Source of the DNA: Selaginella tamariscina
Taxonomy: Eukaryota > Streptophyta > Lycopodiopsida > Selaginellales > Selaginellaceae
Direction of reading: 5' to 3'
DNA length: 64,000 nucleotides
NCBI GenBank assembly: GCA_003024785.1
Contig: PUQB01000287.1
Coordinates: forward strand, 186,001 to 250,000
The notes under the pieces were generated by a model. It made no database searches. It was not told the DNA's origin and saw only the letters and a program-made list of their open reading frames with translations. Positions 11,483-22,900 of this stretch are shown one piece after another. The translations under genes and the position numbers were made by a program. Each line of letters opens with the position of its first letter. Positions within the stretch are counted from its first letter, which is position 1.

Positions 11483-14400
11483 TTATAATTTTGTAATTGC
11501 TTTAAGCTTCAGAAAACATACATTCCCTTGCAGTTTTGTTAATCGTGACTTTATCAACGCTTCTTGACATCCACCATATCGAATGGATTTAACATTTATA
11601 AAACATGCTGGGTCTTTTTGATTGGGAGACCATGTTTTCTCTAGGCATCCATTATATCTTTCGCTCTCCTTCTCGTGTCGCCTTTTTTGTGGTTTGAACC
11701 ATGCAACCTTAACAATACTATTTTTTGTGATTACTTCAGGTGTGTCGATAATTTGACCCATCCAAATAGGCTGATTATATGACGCATCTGGAGTAATGAG
11801 AACCATCATTAGTTTTTGAAGATCCTGGCACAATCAAAGTATGCTTTAGGTTTTTGGTTCCTTTGTCCAACAAAGTGTGGGGTTTGCACTTCCACATCAC
11901 TACTGGCTTCTATGTCGTCTGTGCTCAGTGATGTCATTTCAATCTCCTCTCGCCACCTTGTTTTAGGCCAAAAGGGTGTTGCAATTCTGTACTTGTGACA
12001 GTAGGCCCTTCCAACTCTCGAACAACAGTCTCCCAATAGTGACCACATGCTTATATAGTTCTGAGTAACCAGTTGCCTTATCAGAATTCTTTGGCATCGA
12101 TTTTTGAACCCATGCCACATATTTTTTGATGCCATCAATAATAACCTCTTGTTCCTTGAGCTGGGCACTCAATGGAATAGGGTCTGGTTGTCCTTCTGGG
12201 AGAAGTGGCTTTCCATTCTCTCCACTTTTGAAGAGCATTAACCCCTCTTTCGGTAACCACTCCTGCTCTGATGGCCGTAACTTGTACTGCATAATAGGTA
12301 TACCATCTCGTATGGAGAAAAAGAATTGTAGCGGCACAAGGTGACCAACTAAAGAATCACTCCCTCTTTTATATACTCCTTGAGAAATTTTTTGAAGTCT
12401 GGCACCTCAGTCACAAGCAAAGCACAACTTTTTTTGGAGATGCAATTTTCAAAAAGATTCATCATATGCGGTAAGGTAAGTGCACTTGTCCTTTTTGTAG
12501 AGTTGGAGACCTTGCTGAAGAACGCATCAATATCTTCATGAGTGTGACCAACCATAAGAAACTGAGCGTGATTGTTTCAAACACACCTTTGGCAACAAGC
12601 ATTGACAAGTATGCTAGCACATATCTAGAAAATAAAAGTAAGTATGAGCTTGAGAAACCCTTAAGTAAAATGATTTACCTATTTTTGTTCTCGCCTGCAC
12701 AATTATCCATCTGTAAAAGCAAATGACGAGGAAGCTTGAGGACACATGTACACTATTTGAGCTAGATCCCTCCACTGAACCTGAACTCTCAACAGGGCCA
12801 TCTGTTTTTTGTGCAGGTTGCTGACAATGCCTCTCATATTCCCAAGTAGCCTCAAGTGCAGACGTGTTCATGAGAGCATTATGTAAAGGTTGAAGGTGTT
12901 GTTTCTTCACTTTGAGATCACTGATAGGACTTGTCTGTGAGTGGGCTTCAAGGTTTCTGAAACACATGGCCAACGACCCAATAGTGAAATTGGAGTCGCT
13001 AGACCAATGTGGAAGTGAAAAGTGTCCATATGACTCACAACCGTGTCCATGTGTTAGCACACTGTCAATGAAATCGGAAGTTTCATGACATTTCCAAGGC
13101 ACTTTGGTGTTGCAAACGAGCTTTGGAATGCTGGTCTTTGAATGATCCATCTTGTCATGGATCAAGCACAGGTACTCTGATGGGCGTGACACAAAAGCAT
13201 GCGGTGTGCATAGTACTGAGACCGGCAAGTTTGTTGTGCAATCATGTGGGCCTCCATCTTCTTTTGAATGGCAGTGATCTCCACCAAGGTTTTTGCACAA
13301 GCCTCTGCAGCCTTCAATGATGTACAAGTGTCACACTTGGAAAAGCTAGAGTGTTTTGCAATCTCCACATCCTTAAAATGAGTATTCCATATGTTGTTGA
13401 AGGTACCAGTGCAGATTGCTTGCAGCCCCATCAAACTGAGGCACTTGTTCACATGTTCACACAGCTTCAATTGAGTGTAGATTGAAGGCAAAACCTTGAG
13501 ATTTTCCCTGACCCCTGCATTTGTGGTTCGGCATTTGTGAGGCATCCTGTCTGCATTTGCTTCCACAAAAGCCTTGAGTATCTCTATGGCTGCCATAATG
13601 TGAGAGCGGGTTTTGACCAAGCGAGTGTTCCCATGTACTGAGGTTCGCGCTCCATCTAGCCACTCATCCCTCCGACGGTAGAACGTGGTCTTTGGGATCC
13701 CGTATATACTGTACCAAGCTTTGAAGCAGATGGCCACCTTATTAAATACCATGGATGTACTCTGATAACCTGTGTCCGAGGCCATTCCATCAATACACCC
13801 AGTTAGTGCAGCATATACAAACTCATGCCTTTGCTTTTGGGTGAGCATACGAAAGACATGTCTACATTGGGTAATTTCATTCCGGTCTGCCATCTGACAA
13901 CACTTCTTCTTGCAGCAGTCAATCGTGGAAATGCTCGTAACACTTTCGGAAGATGTAGGATCCATCTTACCCTCTTGCTGAAACTTGCAGGGGAAGATCT
14001 GCAACCCATGAATCGCCTTTTTCTTACAATAGGACCAATGCAAGGAACCTCTTCAAATATGAGTTGTTCTTCCGGGTTGTTATTATTGAAATCCAACCCA
14101 GAATATGTTGAACCATCTTGCCGTCTTAATTCAGATGTTCGCCACCTCACGAGGGATCCAGGATGCAAGTGCCATTAGGTGAAACCTCTGTCACAACTAC
14201 ACCCACGAAGTCGGACCCTAGTTTCTCTTCTGACACTGCTTCCATTGGATTTATAGCTGTGATGATGCCTCTCCCAACCTCAATCTCATGAAGAAAGAGA
14301 ATCACCTCATCCATCACAGCAGGCAAGCCATCATCTGGAAAACTCGTGCTACTGTTTGTTTGTGACTCTGTATATTCTGTGTCAGCCTTGACTTCATCCA

Positions 14401-14614
14401 AATTCCACAATACAGGAGAACCCTCCTCAAATTCCATTCCCGGAACCTCAACATGCTTGAAAATGGTGTTCACCCATACGTACACACAAGATCCTTGGGC
14501 AATATTGTGACATGATGCATTATCATCTCGAACTTCCACAGTTCCAGTGCCAACTATCTCGTTGTTCCGAAGAAGACATACTTTATCTCCAGTATTATAC
14601 ATATTGTCCTGCAC
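11483..14614 (-). CDS. Transposon-derived protein with GHTHEDID motif (DUF7869-like), frames broken
   Basis: Read on the minus strand, the N-terminal part (14614-14147) has VCLLRNNEIVGTGTVEV, which resembles the small domain found beside plant transposases (DUF8039/Tnp1-like, from memory). Next comes a cysteine patch DCCKKKCCQMADRNE and the segment KTTFYRRRDEWLDG (14043-13162). LLLQMDNCAGENKN ends at 12679. A 54-nt intron (12678-12625, GT-AG) joins it in frame to YVLAYLSMLVAKGVFE and then VGHTHEDIDAFFS near 12540. The C-terminal part has PLQFFFSIRDGIPIMQY (12337-11963), FVGQRNQKPKAYFD and a tail with VLITPDASYNQPIW (11833-11483). The DN-ENKN plus GHTHEDID pair is typical of DUF7869-type proteins as I recall them; an RNase-H-like transposase fold is an inference. 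Frame changes near 14160, 14030, 12000-12100 and 11820 mean it is either decaying or carries sequence errors. Confidence 0.62.
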
Positions 14615-14758
14615 ATAAATAATTGTGTTATTTATGATATCTGTTTATGCAATATTTCTAAGAAATCATAACTACGGTTGCTTAATAATATGCATGTGCA
14701 ATAATAATACATAATTATGTATAAAGATAATATCTCATGCTTTATTAATACAACTGAT

Positions 14759-15381
14759 GGGCGGGATTAATCCCGCCCAGACTCCTCCGACGAGGAACGT
14801 GGCGGGATTAATCCCGCCCCGACTTCCTCGTCGAGAGAGCGGCGGGATTAATCCCGCCGCGGACTCCCTCCGACGAGAAGTACCGGCGGGATTAATCCGC
14901 GTTCTTCCTGCGGAGGAAGCGGCGGGATTAATCCCGCCGCAAATCTCCGACGAGGAAGAGGGGCGGGATTAATCCCGCCCACAACACTGACGAAGGGAAT
15001 AGGGCGGGATTAATCCCGCCCACAACTCTACGACGGGGAATGGCGGGATTAATCCCGCCCACAACTCTCTCCGAAATTATGATTTAAAGAATTCAATGAT
15101 CCTGCCCCAAATATTTAAAACAGGAAGTGGTGGCGAGATTAATCCCGCCACCCCTTCTCTGCCTCCTAAAATGGTTGGCAGATTAATCCCGTAGAACTCT
15201 TTTCAATAAATTCAATATCTCTTTATCAGTTGAGAGAGTTATCGGCGGGATTAATCCCCGCTCTTTTTAAAGGCGGAGAAGCATTGCCCGACTAATTCTG
15301 TCATAGCTATCAAAGAGATGGTGGCGGGATTAATCCCCCACCTCTTCAAAGAGGCGAAAAAAATGGCCGGATTAATCCCGC
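14759..15381. repeat. Palindrome array 1 (GGCGGGATTAATCCCGCC)
   Basis: At least 13 copies of the 18-bp perfect palindrome GGCGGGATTAATCCCGCC or close variants. The first eight, near 14760, 14801, 14841, 14885, 14921, 14962, 15003 and 15042, are spaced about 40-41 bp. Their spacers often contain CTCCGACGAGGA, itself partly self-complementary. Copies near 15131, 15174, 15243, 15322 and 15363 are more diverged and wider apart. The array is strikingly GC-rich in very AT-rich DNA. The short open frames across it on both strands (GGINPA / AGLIPP periods) are by-products of the repeat. Confidence 0.95.
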
Positions 15382-16430
15382 CCCCGGCTAACCGAGAATA
15401 TTAAGTTAAAAGTATATTTAAACGGGATAAATCCCTAACAGAATATATTGTAATCCTAATGCATTCCTAAATCCCTAAATTTAAAATTTAAGAGAGAATG
15501 TAAGAGAGTGAATCTTTATAATATATTTAAATTTGTTTATAATACTTACTTGTAAACAGCACTGAAGGCGCCGTGCTTTCCTATAAACAATAGCGCACCC
15601 AATTTAATGTCGCTCCTGAACTGATCACTAAGAAAAAAAAGAAAATCTGAAGAGTGAAAAATAAAGAAATAAAGAAACCCTTGCCGGAGAAAGAACCAGA
15701 TCTGAATTTGAGTGGGAAATTAAATGCATTTTCAAATTTACATGTCAGACTGACAATACTTATGTCAGAAATTGAAATTTTGAAATAACAGAAAAGAAAA
15801 TTTAAGATGAGTTGAAACAAATAACCGACAATCTGACATATATACTTCAATTCCAATGAGTGTTTTAAAATTGCATTTAATGTCATTCAAGTGCTTCAAG
15901 CTGTTTAATATTACGAAATTTTTGTAATTATTCTACATTCTTAATATTCAAGTATATATTATTAAGTTATATTATATATATATATATACACTAATACAAT
16001 AAATAAATTGATATATTATTATGTATCATTTAAAATATATTCATAGTCTGTTTATTATTATTATTTTCTTAATTACTCGAGTAATTAATTTACATTTCCT
16101 ACTATTAATGGGATATTCTTTATTATTTTCTTAATATTCAAAGAATATTCAATATTAAACCTGATTATCATAATTAAATTAGTCTTATTCTTAATTATCT
16201 CAGTAATTATTCTACATTTGTATATATTAATGGGATTTTCTCAATTAATTTATTATTATTTCAAGAATATTCTAGTGTTAAACCTTATTATTAATATTGA
16301 ATTAATATATATTATTAAAATTATATATTATTATGTATAATTTAAAATATGTTCATAGTGTGTATATTAATATTATTTTCTTAATTATTCGATGTTTGTT
16401 TTGCACATATATATAAACACAATCATAAAT
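15382..16430. other. AT-rich spacer between palindrome arrays
   Basis: Very AT-rich, with recurring AAGAATATTC / AATTATTCT phrases near 16080-16400. A hydrophobic 101-codon minus-strand frame at 15581-15886 is not supported as a gene. Confidence 0.55.
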
Positions 16431-16689
16431 TTATATATACACGTGCACACGCATTAGAAGCACTTAGAGACATATATGCACACACATACACATTGCCCTA
16501 AACCAAACTTGAGAAATTATATGTTGCTTCTTTATTGAAAAACATCATGTTCAACGCATGTATGATCTATATGTACTCAGTGTGTGTTTATATAACACAT
16601 TGAATTTACACATGTAATATATATGTATGTCTGTGTGTATACACGTGTGTATGTATATATGTGTACGATTTTCATTTGTTAACACTCTA

Positions 16690-17180
16690 TCTCCTTCTCA
16701 TACATACACAGTGTCACCATGCATAATCCCTTCTCTCATACATACACACCATGCATGATCATGATCCATAATATGTAGCCTGTCTCTTCTCTCATACATA
16801 CACACCATGCATGATCCATAATATGTACTGATGTTTCAATATTATGTAATATGTAATATGTATATCTGTGTATAACACTCACTCCTCTCATACATAAACA
16901 CCATGCATGATCCATCCTAACCTAAACCCTAAACCCTATAAACACATTGAATTTACACATGTAATATGTATGTATGTCTGTGTGTATACATGTGTGTACT
17001 AATATATGCAATGTGTATGAATTTAATTTGTTAACACTCTTTCTCTTCTTCATACATACACACCATGCACGATCCATATTAATATTTACTGTCTCTCTTC
17101 TCTCAAACATACACACCATGCATGATCCATAATATGTATTGTCACTCTTCTCTTATACATAAACACCATACATGATCCTG
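16690..17180. repeat. Dispersed tandem repeat with CACACCATGCATGATCC
   Basis: A unit of the form CTCTTCTCTCATACATACACACCATGCATGATCCATAATATGTA recurs at least six times (for example near 16735, 16790, 16885, 17050, 17105 and 17155) with variable spacing. The embedded palindrome CATGCATG is shared by most copies. Confidence 0.8.
16921..16939 (+). repeat. Interstitial telomere-type repeat (CCCTAAA)
   Basis: CCTAAACCCTAAACCCTAT contains two consecutive plant-type telomere units. Single TTTAGGG/AGGGTTTA boxes also occur near 17412, 17479 and 17497. Such telo-boxes are common in plant promoters, so this is not by itself evidence of a chromosome end. Confidence 0.8.
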
Positions 17181-17589
17181 TACTGTCTCTCTAATATTAA
17201 TATGTACTAATATGTATGTATGTCTATATGTATAATACTATGTGTGATATATGTATCGCTGACATGAAACTTTAACACTCTCATAGACACAGACGTGTTA
17301 AACCCCTGCATGATATTTATTCTTGGGGTGTATGTGATACACCCACGCACACGCACACGTTGATAATATAATGAAAGAATATTTGTTTAGGGCGAATCTA
17401 TAGTTTATTCTTTTTAGGGTTTAAGTATATTCTTAGAAGGAATATTCAATTAGGGTTAATATATATTCTATTTCTTTTAGGGTTTAAGTATATTCCTAGG
17501 GTTTGTAAGGCGGCGGCGGTGAAATCTCCTTCTCTCTCATACAGGTGAAATCTCTTTTTCTCTCTCTCACACGCACACTCCTCTGAGTT

Positions 17590-17687
17590 TATTTATTTAT
17601 TTTTATTCACATATATATTTATATGTGTGTGTATCTTAATATTATAATTTAGATCTCTATCTCTCGCACACACACGCACACTCGTAT

Positions 17688-17720
<33 letters not shown>

Positions 17721-17997
17721 CACACACACAAATATATATATCTGTGTGTGTTGTGTTTGTGTTTGTGTATCTGTATAAATTTATTAATTTATTAATTTTA
17801 TCTCTTGCACATGCACGCACACTCTTGTTTATCTGTATGATTTTATTTGTTTCGCTCACACACACATACTCACGATACACACAACACACACACATATATA
17901 CCTATTACATATAATATACATACATATATTATGTGTACCAGTATCTGTATAATTCTATTTATTTATCTATTTCTCGCACACACACGCACACTCCTAT

Positions 17998-18029
<32 letters not shown>

Positions 18030-18186
18030 TATATGTGTATGTGTGTGTATCTGTATAATTTTTTTGATTTGTTAATTGTATCTCTCGCACACACACGCAC
18101 ACTCCTGTATATATATATGTGTGTGTGTGTGTTTGTTTATCTGTATGATTTTATTTGTTTCACACACGCATACACACAATATACAT

Positions 18187-18217
<31 letters not shown>

Positions 18218-18739
18218 CCTATGTACATATATACATACATATTTATTTGTACCAGTATCTGTATAATTTTATTTTATTTATTTATTTCTCGCACACACAC
18301 GCACACTCCTAATTATATATACACACACACATATATATATATATATAATTTATTGATTTGTTTAATTGTATCTCTCGCACACATACGCACACTCCTATAT
18401 ATATGTGTGTGTGTGTGTGTGTTTGTTTATCTGTATGATTTTATTTGTTTCACACACGCATACACATGATATACATATACACACATATATATATATACCT
18501 ATGTACATATATTACATACATATTATGTGCACCAGTATCTGTATAATTTTATTTGTTTCACACACGCATACACACGATATACATACACACACACATATAT
18601 ATACCTATGTACATATATACATACATATATTATGTGTACCAGTATTTGTATAATTTTATTTATTTATCTATCTCTCGCACACACATGCACACTCCTGTAT
18701 ATACATATACATAAATATACATATACATATATATAGTGT
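17590..18739. repeat. Higher-order microsatellite block, ~300-bp period
   Basis: The phrase CTCTCGCACACACACGCACACTCCT (given in parts: CTCTCGCACA then CGCACACTCCT) recurs near 17660, 17970, 18082, 18285, 18370 and 18670. Between copies stand TTTGTTTATCTGTATGATTTT, CATACACACGATATACATAC and ACCAGTATCTGTATAATTTT in fixed order. Related phrases return every 290-315 bp, so this is a composite minisatellite rather than simple (CA)n/(TA)n. Open frames here are low-complexity artefacts. Confidence 0.85.
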
Positions 18740-18740
18740 G

Positions 18741-19562
18741 TAGCGGCGGGATTAATCCCGCCGCTATATGGTGAGACGTGTGTAGCGGCGGGATTAATCC
18801 CGCTGTTATATGGTTAGCCCCTCGGCAGCGGGATTAATCTCGCCGCCCTTCAGGCAGACTATTCGGTTAGCCTCATGAGCGGCGGGATTAATCTTGCCGC
18901 CCATGAGGCTAACCGAATAGCGGCGGAATTAATTCCGTCGGACGCCAATGCCCTGTGCGGAATCCGGTGGGATTTATCCCGCTCCATTGTCCTGTCTGAA
19001 GGGCCTAGGTGGCAGGATTAATCCCGCTGGATCCGCACAGGGCATTGGCGTTCGGCGGGATTAATCCCGCCGCCAAAGGCCTCCTGAAGGGCCTAGGCGG
19101 ATTAATCCCGCCCGATTTGCGCAGGGAATTGGCGTCCCGGGATTAATCCTGCCCCGCATAGGGACCGAGTGAAGGCTGGGCGGCGGATTAATCCCGCCGA
19201 GCCTTCAATGCCTGTTGGAGGAATGAATCCCGCCACCCTTCCTTTTTTCTCATTGGTGAGTCGGACCAATCCCAAACGTTTCTGTCTGAGACGTAGAAGG
19301 TTTACAACATACCAATGGAGAGAACTGGGAAGGGTGGCGAGATTCATTTAACCATCCCTTACATGGTGGGCGAGATTAATCCCGCCCCTTTCTGGAGTCA
19401 CTGAAGGGGTGTCCAAATAAATCCTGCCAAGTTCTCTCTGAGACCGAGAAGGGTGGCAAGATTAATTCCGCACTCCCGTTCAAGGCCTCCAGAAAGGTGG
19501 CGAGATTAATCCCGCCCACTCTTTCAGGAGGCATTGAAGGGGTGGCGAGATTAATCCCGCCG
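18741..19562. repeat. Palindrome array 2 with nested inverted repeats
   Basis: About 15 copies or variants of GGCGGGATTAATCCCGCC. The first sits in a 26-bp perfect palindrome at 18741-18766. Larger inverted repeats enclose others: arms ATTCGGTTAGCCTCATG and CATGAGGCTAACCGAAT at 18861-18918 surround one copy, and about 25-bp arms containing GCCAATGCCCTGTGCGGA lie at 18941-18965 and 19029-19053. Later units (19330-19562) are of the form GGCGAGATTAATCCCGCC. No gene is supported within it. Confidence 0.93.
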
Positions 19563-19675
19563 CACCTTCCATGTGAATATATATGTGTATTAGTATATAT
19601 AAGTTGCATATCTCATTTTATTTACTTTTATCATCTTATCATAATATTTCGAGTAAAAGCTAGGAAACTATGTAA

Positions 19676-19762
19676 AACTGTCCAGAGCTCACATTTGTGG
19701 TGGTTCTAAAACGAAATGTTATCTTTCTTTTGCACTAGCACAAATGTGAGCTTTGGACAGTT
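19676..19762 (+). other. Near-perfect small hairpin (candidate small-RNA precursor or MITE remnant)
   Basis: Arms of 24 nt at 19676-19699 (starting AACTGTCCAGAGCTCACATT) and 19739-19762 are reverse complements except for one position, which would be a G:U pair in RNA. The loop is about 39 nt. Arm and loop lengths fit a plant microRNA precursor, but a fold-back transposon remnant would look the same. I recognise no known microRNA in it. Confidence 0.5.
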
Positions 19763-19902
19763 AATTCCGTCACTTCTCTCTGTGTATTATTTTTGTATAT
19801 TCGGGTTTATACAAGTGTGTGTGCGTTTTTATATGATTTGTATTCATAGTGTATTATTTTGCAGAAGGACGATTTAATTAAACAAGGAGATCGAGTCATT
19901 AG

Positions 19903-22900
19903 TATGGAGTCGTCGTCAAATTCTGGGTAAGAATTAAAATAAAATCTGTTATACTCGGATATGTGCTTGAACTAATCATTTTTGTATTCAGATGTGGAAT
20001 TGAGGTGACATTAAAGACGAGAGCAGGAGAAGAGATGGGCAGGGGGATTCTGGAATCAACTTGGCCATATTTAAACTAAACGGGAAGCGCATTGGAACAA
20101 CCATGGTTGCTGTCAAACTAACCTCTGTCACATCGCATGGACAAGCAAAACAATGGAAAGTGGGTGTGCTAGTCAAGCATCCGAAAGCATGCTGCGAACC
20201 CAGATTGAACGATGCTCGACACATATGCCTTGTTCCATCCAATGTCACGTTCTCGGATCCAGAGGTCGCCAGTTACAACATTAATTTCGGGTGGTTTTGT
20301 CGACTTGTGGATAATGACGTTCACGTGTTCACTAATGATGTTGACCGTGGAGTTCTTCTTCAACTCAACGAAAGCCCATCTATGGAGGGGATCCAACTGG
20401 ATGTCTACTTCGAAGATCTTCAGACTCATCGAGTAGGTGTATTCTCAGGAGATATTGCTTCACAATACAGAAAATCCACAAGTGGAGCAATCGTCCCTCT
20501 TCACATTGAAGAAGAACACAGCGACATCATAAAGGAGATTGAGAGGGTGGCTTGGTCTCAGGTTCTTTACAGATCACGTTCAATTTGCTTAGAAAATTTC
20601 GGGAGCTGGAAGAGTGTGCCGAGAACATTAGAACAGCATCAATCGGGGATCACACATGTTGATTCGGATCGTAGAAGAAAATCTATCGTTTTGTCAGCTG
20701 CACCTGTGGCGTCCCATGCTGCAATAAGCCACAAGGAAATGATGTTGGATGATAGGATTTACGAGTGTAGGGTTAAGTATTGCAGCGTCAACCCAAACTT
20801 CAATTACAGGCCACTCAACCAGGAACGTGTAGCTGAGCTCATGGAGAAGATGAAGGACGACAATTCTTACACCGTTCCACATAATGCTGTTTTGTGCGCA
20901 TACTACAAAGAAACAAAGGCGCTGACAAAGTGTGGATCACAACACCGGAACAAATGAGGAAGGTTCAGACGGAGAATAGAAAATCAGTTAAGTACTACAT
21001 CATTAGTGGCCAGCACACAATAACGGGCCCAACGACTTCTCGACGAACACAACAAAGGAACGATGGCAACAAAACTTTCCGAGCATACCCGTGAGAAGCT
21101 GACGAAAAGATCGGCGTTTTTAGCGAAGCCGAATCTCACAATCGAGCAGTACCATAAGTTATCGGCGGAATGGGACGCTGCAGACACCAACCACTACAAC
21201 AGCAAAATATGGGAGAAGTTCAAACACACGCGAGCCGTGTGGGAATCTCTTCAGCGACCACAAAGAGCTACCGCAGGGAATACACAATCTGCGGACTACC
21301 GGGTAAGCAAATTGTTTGGGCGGGATTTATCTCGCCGGTATATTAATCTGTCTTTTTTTCAGAGAGTTGAAGAAATTGTAGCAGTTGATTTTGCCCAGGT
21401 GGGCGGGAAGGAAACATCCTTTTTGATGATGTTGATTTCTTGTCCCGAGGATAGGCCAAATGGTTGGGGATTATGGAATCCTTTGCAAAAGGAACACTGA
21501 AGAAGAAGCAGACAAGTGAAGGGAGCCCTCAGAGAAGTCTGCAAAGAAACCCAGTAAGACGCCGAAGGCTAAGTCTGTTCAATCTATAAAGGATGTAGAC
21601 AACGATTTCAAGCTCACATGGTTGAAGCCTTTAAATGGAACAACGATGGAGGAGATGGAAGTCTTGGCTGATTTGGTGATTGATGGCAAATTACAGATTA
21701 ACAACAGCAGCCCCACCTCTCCTTTTCATCTCAAGGCAATGGAGTTGAAGACGGTCAGGCACTTCAAGGAGTGGTTGGGAATACACTGCCACAAACTGGG
21801 TTGGACCTCGGCTTCAACATACGAAGAGGTCAGCAAATATTTGCATGTGACAACGATGATATGCTTGTCGAATGGGTGAATCAATCGGAAGATCTGGGCA
21901 AGAATCTATTGCACGCCAACGCCAAAAGGAGAACATTGCGATGACGCCTTCTCTTATGGCAGTCCTTCAGCAGCGGAGAACCGAGTTGAACCTTATAAAG
22001 GAGGATGCTACGAATCACGACAAGCCCTACAGATGTTTGTTGTTGGATTCGGAGACTTTATGGGGTACCATCACTGCTTGTAGGAAACCGTTTCAATTGT
22101 TCGTGATGGATCGGCGGGTGTCAAAAAATCCTTCGACAGACAGGACACTAGAGGATTTGGTGGAGAAACTTAGCCGTGCAAGCATGTACAAAGAAGGTAT
22201 TTATTATTGAATTCATACTTGCACTCTTGACTGATATCTACGTTTTCAGGTATTTATTTCTTGATTCTTGCTCATGTCACCGATACCTTTGCCTTTCCTT
22301 TGCCAAGAGGAATAAACATCGTTGGACAGGATTTTATATGAATGATGCTGATCCGAAGTGCATTGATTCGGTTGTTCACTTGGTTGTTAGGAATGCGCCA
22401 AACAATTTCAAACTTCCAAATGACTGGCCAGGCATCTGTTTGCACTCCAACGGCCCTGAACCTCCATCCGATACACCGATAGCTGAGAGTGACGTATTCG
22501 GCAATGTACGTTATCCAAACATACAAGTCAAGCGGCACGGAGCATCGTCAACTTGATCAGGGGTCCTCACAGTGATGCGTGGGTTTTTGACTACTGCACT
22601 AGGGGGTCCGTCTTGAAGGAGTGTTACCTTCGGATACATGTGTTTTGCCGTTGAAAAGGATAAGACCATGGTTGAGGACCTGAACAAGTGGATAGAGAGG
22701 TTCTCAACTGACTACCCCAACAATCCATAAGGAGTATTTGAGAAAGTTCCCTCCGATAAGTGCGATAGCTCTGAAGACGAATCTGGTTCAATGTCGGAGT
22801 CTGAGACGAACTTCAATCAGATATTAGACCGGAAGTTATCTCGAGGAGTACAGAACATTCACACTCCATTACCCATGGAAACATCAATAGAAGATACGGA

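Noticed and set aside
12126-13320. Plus-strand frames at 12126-12344 and 13123-13320
   Set aside because: They overlap the minus-strand transposon-type gene, which carries the recognisable motifs.
15581-15886. 101-codon hydrophobic frame on the minus strand
   Set aside because: Leu/Phe/Ile-rich composition is what AT-rich DNA gives by chance. There is no recognisable domain and no splice or promoter context.
17593-18736. Several open frames of 69-139 codons rich in THTHT/IYIYI
   Set aside because: They are translations of (CA)n and (TA)n repeats in overlapping frames on both strands.
14759-19562. Palindrome arrays considered as a CRISPR-like array or a repetitive coding gene
   Set aside because: The repeats are evenly spaced, but the setting is plant nuclear DNA, spacers are related to each other, and no cas-like gene is near. 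The GGINPA/AGLIPP frames on both strands follow from the palindrome and have no start context or domain.
20169-20429. Minus-strand frames over the ParB-like gene
   Set aside because: They oppose the long plus-strand frame 20061-20957 and show no domain.
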